Below are positions 56,101 to 64,000 of a DNA stretch of 64,000 nucleotides, piece after piece. Origin of the DNA: Phytophthora sp. 'mugwort' (Eukaryota; Oomycota; Peronosporomycetes; Peronosporales; Peronosporaceae); the NCBI GenBank assembly GCA_033558025.1, contig JAUCEF010000014.1, positions 930,001-994,000 of the forward strand. Direction: 5' to 3'. The notes beneath the pieces are model-generated. The model made no database searches and was not told where the DNA came from. It saw only the letters and a list, made by a program, of their open reading frames with translations. Numbering within the stretch: the first letter of the stretch is position 1; each line of letters opens with the position of its first letter. The translations under genes and the position numbers were made by a program.

Positions 56101-56261
56101 GTCGCTGGAGGTTGCACTCTCCGAACGATCTTGTGACGCAACGACGAGAGTAGATTCGTGCCGAACTGCGTAGAACGCAGTGCCCGAGTACCGATCCGAG
56201 TTGTCTCTGCAGGAGGAGCCTCCTTCGCCTTTGGTCTTGACGGAATCCATGACTTCACCAT
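53175..56261 (-). CDS. F-box-like / leucine-rich-repeat protein, eight exons
   Basis: I reconstruct complement(53175..53441, 53516..53763, 53843..53932, 53997..54086, 54168..54344, 54424..54801, 54879..55058, 55127..56261). All seven introns are 64-81 bp with GT-AG ends (donors GTAGGA, GTACGT, GTACTG, GTACTG, GTAGGC, GTGCGT, GTACGT), and the joins keep frame to give 854 residues. The N-terminus is charged and disordered (SSEDEASDDSEEGDE). Around residue 240 an F-box-like segment reads LIKVMELLPIEDRVRASACC. Leucine-rich repeats follow, split one per exon (LKRLSLADNAF, LQFLSLSHNLC, LNMLDVSGNPL, IGHLDVSDNG, LQILDLS, LWALDLSNNEI, LHDLNLSRN). A C-terminal coiled coil ends the protein (RRQTQRLREVYDHIENEADR). 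An adaptor role in protein-protein recognition, possibly ubiquitin ligase substrate binding, is inferred. No lesion was found. Confidence 0.85.
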
Positions 56262-56648
56262 GTTTCGCAAAAACCGTTTTTAAGAGATCCTCTACCAGGT
56301 AGTTTTCGGGAACGGCCACTCTATTTATTGGGCGAAGCCCCATTACTGTGAGCTCGTTTGAGGAGTTGTCGGCGTCCCTCGCTTTTCTTGCTAATCTTCG
56401 AACAACTCCCGATCTTTGCCTTGATTTCGTTTCCTAAAGCTGGACAGGGGTTACGACGAGCCGCTAAACAGAGGACCTGGGACCTGCGATCGGCCGTGGT
56501 GGTACAGTCATTCCCCCCAAAATTGATTATCATTGTGGACGCGGAAGACAGTATTATTTATCAAGAATCAGAGTTTATCAATTTCAAGAGGGTTGAGAGA
56601 GTGATTGTCATCTGATCCGAACGAGCGGCCGGCATTGATCGGACGACG
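56262..56648. other. Upstream region of the LRR gene, left flank of a pogo copy
   Basis: CAATAAATAG, about 60 bp before the LRR start codon, is a possible TATA-like site on the minus strand. No clear oomycete initiator was seen. The right part leads into the pogo/Tigger transposase; no inverted end was identified. Confidence 0.3.
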
Positions 56649-58191
56649 ATGCCAACGAAAACCACGATGCTGCGGAACGGCAATCTCACCGAGGTGGAGA
56701 AACGCCAGCTGTACGCGAAGCATGAGCGCGAGACCAAGATGACCCAGAAAGAACTCGCCGAGTGGTGCCGCGTGAGTTCGGTTTGGCTAAGCCTCCTGCA
56801 GAAGCCACGATATCTAACATCCTGCGCATCTATAAAGACCGCCCTGTGGTGGCTGTCGCTGACAACCGGAAGACAAACCACATCGTAACATACCCAGAGC
56901 TTGATGAGGCGCTCAGCCTTTGGGTCTTGGCCAAACAAGCGAACAATATCCCTGTGTCGGACGAGCTGATCCAGGCCAAGGCCAAAGATCTCTCAGCTCT
57001 TTAAAGGAGCGGGGAGTAGACAGGAAGATGTTCAGCTTCTCCAACGGCTGGTGGCTGCCTTCAAGAAACGACACAACTTTTGAAGTCTCAGTCTGCACTG
57101 CGAAGGTGCTGCAGTCGATATGACATCCGTCCTTGAGGAACTCCCCGCGATACTCGCCAAGATCGGCGAGTACGCCACCTGCGATGTATCCAACTTCGAT
57201 GAGACTGGCATGTTCTATCGTACACCGCCGCGGAAAACAATAAGTCGACCCACACGTGTGGGACGCGGCGTTAAGCTGGACAAGACGAGAATCACGGCGG
57301 GGTGGCAGTCAAATGACGGGGACGGAGAAGCTGGAGCCCCTGGTGATTGGAACGGCAATGAAGCCGCGTCTGTTCGACAAGAAAACTGCCAAAGAACTCG
57401 ATTTCTACTTCTATTACCACAACAAGAGTGCGTGGATGACATCTCTGATTTTCCGCGAGTGGCTCGAGAAGGTCAACTTGGAGATGACCCACCAAGACCT
57501 TTCGGTCTTGGTATTCATCGACAATGCCTCGTCGCATGTTGCGCCTGTGCTGTCGAACGTCGAGATCAAGTTCCTCCCTCCCAACACTACCGCAAAGCTG
57601 CAGCCATTAGATGCCGGCATAATTCGCTGTTTCAAGGCGCATTACCGCCGGCTGCACATGATCCACGTCGTCTTGATGGCGGATTCTCCCGAAGTACAAC
57701 AGCGCAAGTGGTTCAAGATCGACCAGCTGACGGCCATGAAGTGGGTCAAGGATGCGTGGAGCGAGGTCCCAATTAAGACTATCGTAAATTGCTGGCGAAA
57801 ATGTCAATTATCCGTCGAAGATGCGGCCGATATGCGCTCGTATCACGTCGATGTGAAGCGAAGCATCGAGGGGTCAATCGCCGAAATCGCCGATGCGATG
57901 AAAACTCTTCAACTCGACGAAGATCTGGCCATCGAGGATATACTCGATGATCCAGCCGAAGATGACGTACACTACGACTGCAGTGACGAAACAGTCATCG
58001 AGCTGGTTCTCTACCCGTCTGAAGCTGACGCGGATGTCAATGCGATGAGCGATTTAGAGAGTTTGGATCAGCCACAAGAGTTGTCAACCGACCAAGCATT
58101 CGCGGACGCAGCACCGGTTATAAATACGACGGCTGATGGGCGAAGGAGACGACGGTGCCGCTTCGTCGACGATAAAAGTCTACATTGGTAA
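56649..58191 (+). pseudogene. pogo/Tigger-like transposase (copy 2), catalytic half intact
   Basis: The ATG at 56649 starts a CENP-B-type helix-turn-helix (LTEVEKRQLYAKHERETKMT then QKELAEWC), shifting frame near 56768 to EFGLAKPPAEATISNILRIY. The second DNA-binding part (LDEALSLWVLAKQANNIPVS) ends in a stop at 57002. Further shifts near 57045 and 57290 and an in-frame TGA near 57080 follow. From about 57300 to 58191 the frame is open. The catalytic residues are Asp in CDVSNFDETGMFYR, Asp in LVFIDNASSH and Asp in KLQPLDAGIIRCF. The Asp/Glu-rich tail is typical of the superfamily. It is a non-functional relative of the copy at 8578-9600, not a recent duplicate. Confidence 0.88.
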
Positions 58192-59289
58192 GCGCCTGTT
58201 CAAGCACAACAAGCAAAAGTTTGCTCTCAAACGCCAGCAGTTGATCACGTCACACTTTAAATCAACATGAAAAACATCAAATTTGTCATCGCCATCATCA
58301 GTTATCAAATGTGGTGGTAGTAACTTGATACTGTGGAAATTCTCTATTGTGCAGATCGGTGGAAACCCAAATTCCACATTTTGATCAGTTATGCGTTCGA
58401 TCATTTATGGGAGGATCAATTTCTGGTGGGATGACTTTACAGCCTTGCTAACCCTATAATATAGGGTATTATATATCCCAGATGGGGGGGTTATCTAATG
58501 ACTTTTTGAGCTAAGTACGCTCATAGTAGAAACCAAGTGCGATGCAAAACCTTATCTGTAAATGTCTTTAAAGTCATACCCACCTGGGACGCTGGAGGAT
58601 TCGCCATTATTCGTGGAGTAGACACTCAGCTCGAGAGAGAGACATTTCCCTGATTTGGGATCCTTCTTTGGAATACCAAGGTCGTAAGGATGGTGATTAT
58701 AAGAGCAAATGTATGAATATATATGCAACGTCCATTAATCCCAGGTTTTACAGTAGATTGAGAAGCTCAGTCACTGGCAACTGTGGTTAATGGATCGTGA
58801 GAACACGGCTCTGCGGGTTCATCACACTCGCATTCTGATACTCTAGGAGACCCGTGCGCTAGACGCCCTAGACGCTCTTCATTTGGGCGGGGGGCGAGTT
58901 CTTATTGCGCTCCGCACATTATGGACAGCCCCTTTCCAACAACGTTTGGTAGACATCTAGTACAATATAATGCAGCGTGTTTGGTGTCACCACCTGATGT
59001 CTGGTATCAATAGTATGAGAACATCTCATCAAGCACCAAGCAGGACTCATTACACGTAAGTTAATGTCCCTTAATAATTCATACATAAATTTTCAGGATG
59101 GTGACCAGTGCGCAGAATATTACTACTACAGTAGTGGTATACCGGTAGGGAGGAGTAAGTTAGTCGGTGCTATATTGATTAGCATTCAACACATGTAAAA
59201 GGGAGGGTGTCTAGCTAGTGATCTACCTTAGCAAGACGCAGAGTAGGCCGAGAAAGAGTATTGCGTGAGTCTTATTGACTCGGGGTCGT
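58192..59289. other. No recognisable gene
   Basis: Contains an imperfect hairpin pair, CATCAGTTATCAAATGTGG at 58290 against its inverted relative near 58375-58395, just after the transposase, and an AT-rich near-palindrome at about 58450-58475. No coding signal was seen. Confidence 0.4.
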
Positions 59290-59904
59290 TATTGACAAAA
59301 AAAACTTGTCCTTGCGATTTGCTCGAGCTGTTTGAGTTGGCCGAGGTGGGTTGCTACTTGGCTGCGGAGCTTCTCGTTCTACTCTTCGAGTTGTTGTGCC
59401 GCGACGACGGCGCTCAGCAACGTTGGTACCTATCCACTAAGCTGAGCGGTTGGTGATGGACGAGTCTTTTTCCTTCATGTCGAATTGCTGACGCAGCCTG
59501 TCACGCTCTTGTTGGTAGCGCTCACGTTTTCGCGCCTGCAGATCCGCAATTATAGCCTGCAACTCGACGACCTGCTTCTTCAAACACTCAATCTCGAGCT
59601 TTTGACGCTGCTGCTGCGACTTGGGCGGAGTGGTGCCGTCTACTTCGGCCGCGTTGGTGTTGCGAAGACGCTTGCGCCCACGAGGGCGATCGGGTGTCGC
59701 TCGCATCGAGCTGGCGGTTGATCCCGAGGTCGCGAAACCAAAAAGGTCGCTCAGCAAGACGAGGTCGTTGTTGCTCAGCGACGAATCGTCCGACAAACTC
59801 GGTGCTGGACGGGCTCGTATCTTCCGAGCAGGCCGTGAGTTCATTGTCGACGAATCGAGGACCGTGGTTAGACTCGTCGTGGGTGAAGATCGAGACGAGT
59901 TCAT
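59290..59904 (-). pseudogene. Truncated bZIP-like gene copy
   Basis: From the ATG at 59904 a frame of 155 codons encodes a Ser/Arg-rich N-terminus, an acidic hydrophobic patch (LSNNDLVLLSDLFGFATSGS), a basic segment (RPRGRKRLRNTN) and a Gln/Leu coiled coil (LEIECLKKQVVELQAIIADL). The stop at 59437 comes early: in another frame the coiled coil goes on (AVVAAQQLEE, stop, NEKLRSQVATHLGQLKQLEQ) to about 59300. The START-like part expected for the family is absent. A second frame is also open over 59588-59932, so an extra frameshift in the N-terminus is possible. Confidence 0.6.
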
Positions 59905-62900
59905 TGCAATCACTCGGCAAGGTCGTTGTCATGCTGGTGCGTGGGGGGACGAGGCGAATTTGAAACTGACGTCCTGGTGGTGCAGAATCCAGCCTGGCAT
60001 GTTTATAAGTGACTGGTGCAGTGCTCTGAGCAGCACATGCTCATCATGACGAAGGGGTTGTCCAGGAGAAAGGGATCGACAGACGGATGCTCTTTATCAT
60101 GCTTGGTATCGACGTCCATCCACCGCTACTAGCTGTAGATGCAGCTGTCAGCTAGTAGATGCCCATCGAACGTTAATGATCGACGTTTGTGAGTCCCATC
60201 GCAATTTCCGAAGCGGGCTCACCGGTGTCATTCAAGATGTCCGTCCGGCTAGGACAAGAATTGGCTGTATATATATATAACAATTGACAAGCTGGGGGGT
60301 TAGGTGGCCTGGCTCACCCTCCTCTCTCTCGGAATCCTAGTAGGAACATTCACGAACATGCCATGCCATAGCTTGTGAGCGGAGTGGGGTGGGTTACATG
60401 TAGGTGTGAGTGGGGTTATCGCTCTCTTCGAATCAAATCGAAAGGTTTGGTATGCCGAAAAAATCATGCACTCCGACGTCCACGTCATTGCGCATTTGGC
60501 GGTAACAACCGTGGACAGAAGGAGTTGATGGTGTAATGACAAATACTTTTTTCCACCACCACAGAGTATCAGCTCTTCACTTGTCGGGAAAGCCACGATC
60601 TCGCTTCAGGAGCGTGATGAAAATGGCTGAAAACCTGCTGGCGAGAGTGAAGTGACAGCGAGGCGGTAAACGCTGACTCGTGAATTCGAGACGTACCGAA
60701 AACAAATAATCTCGCGATTTGGAGGCGGCATATGGTATGCGATATTACACGATTGGGCCTAGAGTCCGGGCCTTATTTATGGATAAATGGCATGCGATTT
60801 TCGGACAAATGATATGCCATTCGAAGTTTCGTCCAAGGGGTATCAGCGGGAAACCCAGACACAAAAACCTCAACCGAGCAATCATGGTGTTGCATTGCCG
60901 CAGACCATTGACCACTAGTTCTTAATCGCTGAGGTCGTAGACCTCCTCGCTCTTGTTATCCTCGAGTTCGACGAAACATCGTGTGAACTTTCCCTTTGAT
61001 GACTGGATTGAGTTATTCCCAATCGTGTCTACAGTGGAAGCGCTATACCAGATCTTCATGCAGGTCACTGACAGCGAGATCAAACTCAGCTGTGAGTGAT
61101 GGTGTTTGTACCGCGTTGTAGATTCGGTGATCACTTGTAGCATCCTGGCAGCAATACGACGTCAGAGAAGCTTATTTCTCTTTGAATGTTGTCGTTGCCG
61201 TTTGCCGCATGGAATATTGTTTATCGCTTGGGCAAATAGCATGTGCTATTTTCTGAATCGCCAACTTCTGGATGCAGGGGTCATGTCATCTGCCCTAAAC
61301 TCGCATGCCATTTCGGGTAGAAATCGCATGCGGCAGCTCTATCAGTTCTGTCAGTATTAAAACCTGTTTTTGCGTTACTGTATCAGTAGAGCTTTTATGT
61401 GAAATGATAAAGAAATAGCCAAAGGGGGCGGCGGTTCGAGCGCGAATAGCCGCAGTATACCCGATCGTGGTCCGCAAAGCAGGTCCGCGCGGTATCCGAT
61501 TCTCTCACCGGCCGTAGTACAAGGCTCGGCTCGCTTTTCCCGCAGGAGAGCAGCGACTGCATTTGTGGAGAGCAGCGAAACATTCCAGACACCGCGGGTA
61601 ACCACAACTCGAGACGGATTAGGTAATTATCTCCACTCATCCCCACTCAAGACTATGTACGCAGTAACTGCCACGCTTGTCGCTATCGTTAATCGGTACT
61701 GTAGCATTAAATCGTACGGTACCTGCACAAGACCAGCTCGGAGCTCGTTTAGCATCGCTTCACGAAATGGAGTGCAGGACATGGTTGATCTTTGGCACGC
61801 GGAAGTGACACCAGTGATCGGGTGGCTGCTGTCGATCAGACCCCGAAAACTTGTCCACGGAAAAACTGAAGGAACCATTTTATTAGCGCAGATGCGGTGT
61901 TGTGTCTCAAAGAGCCACGGTATTGGAACAGAGTTAATTAACGAGGAATTGGGCCGCATTCAAGGCTGTACTTCTTCGACCATCCTAATTTCAAAGAAGT
62001 TCATCATTGAAGGCATCCTAACACCAGTAACCACCTTGTTTAGTAATAAACGTTGTCAGCGAATATTATTATCTACCTGGGGTGTATCACAATTCAGGAT
62101 ATCACGGGCGAGATCACATGCGTGTAGTGGACTCGTCAAAATGTTCTATTTCTTAGTATATATTTGTAATGATATAGGGAGATTGACCCCGGACGCAAAT
62201 ATACTAATTCACTCCTGCTGTAAATCAACTCAATCAGTGTTACTTCCTATCTTGCGCAAATATTATTGTGCTTTGCAATGCGTTTGTCGTTTTCACCTGT
62301 GGTTAATTTATAATATCTGGAGCTCGATATAAATACTATAGTGAAAAAGACAGTGCAACTCGACCAGATTATATATCACAAGCCCTGATTTAGATCCCGA
62401 GTTATTCTATCTGCCATCGAATTGCGAGTTTGAAAACGCAATTCTGGCCGATTTATTATAACTCCACATCTCGGTCTGTCCGACAAAGATACATCTTTAC
62501 ATACTAAGAGTGCTACGAACGTGCAACAACACTCGGACAGAGAAATTAGTGGATCTAGATCATCATCGATTAGTTGTGCATCAGTTTCCAACAATCTGGT
62601 TCGTGCACATGTGCAATATGGACTCTCGAGACTTTAGGTGGCGAGCGGTTTTCTTATTCACATGTATGGTATTTGTATGCAGTACGCTAGTGATATATTT
62701 GAATTGTTTAACGATTTCTTTACGAGGCCCAGTTCGAAACGTGAATAGCTGATAAGTGGTTTGTCGAACGGTAACAAGCATCTCTGAGTCGTAGCCATCA
62801 GCTCCACGATGCAGCAGGAGCGGCTATTACACGCACAGGCGAAGCTGAAGAGCCATCGCACAGCGCAAACAGAGCAATATTAGAGCGTTAGCAACCGGCG

Positions 62901-63504
62901 ACATCTTGGCGTACTTCAAGGGACTCACCTCCACCAAATGACCTTTTAGCACACAAGGAATAGCCGACATACGACAAACTAGGCACGTTTTAGCTCCTTT
63001 CGCATGTTTATGTCCTCGATTTATTTGCTGGTCGAGGTCGATCTAAGGCCTTAAATTTGGAGCGACAAAAAAGTCTGCAAAGCACAATACATGTACTCTC
63101 ACGACTTATGCTTTGGTGCTGTCTTTCTTATAAATCCGTACGGTGTAAGTTTATAATATGTTAATGATATCTTCGATCCTAGTGTACAGATATGGCATGC
63201 TATATTTATAGATTGAACGAAGCTAATGGAGTGGTTTAGCAACAGGCAATCAAGCGTGTGGCGACCTGTCTTTCCTTGCGCAACGTCAGAGACGGGCCCC
63301 AGACGTTCGTACTCAGTTGGTTGCTACGTGAAACGCTCTCGTTACACGTTGCCTATCACTATACACTACGTCGTGTACTACGTATAAACATCCGGCCGAA
63401 ACCGAATCGAGTATACACAATTTGCCTGTGGGGTAACGGTGGCTGGTCCGTAGCTTTTAGGCTGCTATCACTTCTCAGCCAACCAGCCAGCCGACCGAGT
63501 ACCG
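59905..63504. other. No recognised gene; repeat words around GCATGCGAT
   Basis: A 255-codon plus frame (61565-62332) has no ATG at its start and a Cys/Ile/Ser-rich, motif-free product; I do not call it a gene. ATGGCATGCGAT and related inverted words recur at 60720-60830 and 61200-61335, which may mark ends of a degraded element. 63258-63490 is open on + but featureless. Confidence 0.4.
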
Positions 63505-64000
63505 ATGGAGTCCTCTCGCCCACCCAAGAAGCGCAAGACTCAAGTGCGCTTCGACGACAACGATGATGACACCTTGCTCAAGGAGCTCCTGGTTGTTAAC
63601 CCGTTCAAGTGGAGCGCGGGATCAAAACTGCAGCCTGGGTCACCGTGGCTACGGCTCTGGATCTAGCCGTAGATGCGCGCCGCTGCCATGAGCGCTGCAC
63701 CCTCTTGCTCACTACGTTCAAAGCAAAGATGGCCAAGAGTACCGCCGCCAGCGGCGTCGACGAGGAGCACACAGAGCGGGACGACTTGCTCTCCAACGAG
63801 CTGGAGATGTTCGAGGATGCCGAGGCCCTTTGCGACAAGAAACATCAGACCAAGGAAGCGAAGCAGCCGGACGACGAGCGTGCCGACGCTATCCGCGTCA
63901 AAGCGATGACAAGTATGGGTAAGAAGAAGAACAAGTACGACTCATTCAAGGAGTTGATGGCGCAGGTACAGGAGCGAGACGAGTTTACCAGGTTTGTGGA
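63505..64000 (+). pseudogene. Myb/SANT-like gene with early frameshift, runs off window
   Basis: The ATG at 63505 opens MESSRPPKKRKTQVRFDDND, a nuclear-signal-like start, then LLKELLVVNPF. Near 63612 one base is missing: the first frame ends at a TAG at 63663, while the next frame continues the domain as VERGIKTAAWVTVATALDLA, then CHERCTLLLTTFKAKMAKST, TERDDLLSNELEMFEDAEAL and DSFKELMAQVQERDEFTRFV, open to the window end. The order (Trp-containing helix-turn-helix domain, KAKMA motif, coiled tail) matches the same broad family as 50968-51838. A sequencing slip at 63612 cannot be excluded. Confidence 0.75.

Noticed and set aside
59056..59096. Intron-like GTAAGT...TTTTCAG stretch
   Set aside because: Only 41 bp, shorter than the other introns seen, and no coding on either side.
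61565..62332. 255-codon open frame on +
   Set aside because: No ATG at the start, Cys/Ile/Ser-rich, motif-free composition, and an equally open minus frame over part of it. Not enough to call a gene.
1..64000. CRISPR arrays, rRNA, tRNA genes or prokaryotic operons
   Set aside because: No regularly spaced repeats, no clover-leaf-like or rRNA sequence, and eukaryotic introns and retroelements throughout.

Overview
The window looks like nuclear DNA of an oomycete, most likely Phytophthora or a close relative. The evidence is indirect but consistent: the two spliced genes have short GT-AG introns of 64-81 bp; there are four copies of a bZIP-like/START-like family that is common in oomycetes; and most of the rest is decayed Ty3/Gypsy, Ty1/Copia, pogo/Tigger and hAT DNA of types I know from Phytophthora genomes. 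The genus assignment is from recalled family resemblance, not a search. No tRNA, rRNA, CRISPR array or prokaryotic operon was seen.

Host-type genes. Three genes look functional or nearly so: a minus-strand bZIP-like coiled-coil gene running off the left end (1-812), an intact 428-aa bZIP-like/START-like gene (10903-12189), and an 854-aa F-box-like/leucine-rich-repeat gene that I reconstruct from eight exons on the minus strand (53175-56261). A two-exon Myb/SANT-like coiled-coil gene (50968-51838) is also intact, though that family may belong to transposons. Related but broken copies lie at 50146-50850, 59290-59904 and 63505-64000.

Transposons, left part. 3.8-8.56 kb is a Gypsy chromovirus remnant (element A) that abuts a pogo-like transposase (8.58-9.6 kb). 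A hAT transposase fragment lies at 14.9-15.6 kb.

Transposons, central nest (18.07-47.93 kb). A Copia element on + is broken open by Gypsy B on - (19941-27686, both LTRs present, inserted between Copia integrase and RT) and by a block at 28.4-47.1 kb. That block holds Gypsy C (+), which carries an antisense ORF after its integrase and is followed by a membrane-protein ORF, and Gypsy D, inserted in that ORF. D is cut in half by an inversion of 41158-47107: its 5' LTR, gag, protease and start of RT are on +, while the rest of RT, integrase, chromodomain and 3' LTR are on -. The two RT halves, the inverted LTR pair, the primer site on one side, the purine tract on the other and a 4/5-matching 5-bp target duplication all agree.

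Right part. 48.2-50.1 kb holds a terminal-inverted-repeat element with a second one nested in its left repeat. A second pogo/Tigger transposase with an intact catalytic half is at 56.6-58.2 kb.

Most notable signals: the inversion; antisense coding at the 3' ends of three Gypsy elements; a possible envelope-like membrane ORF; and a GGAACGGT octamer found 16 times in about 9 kb of Gypsy C.
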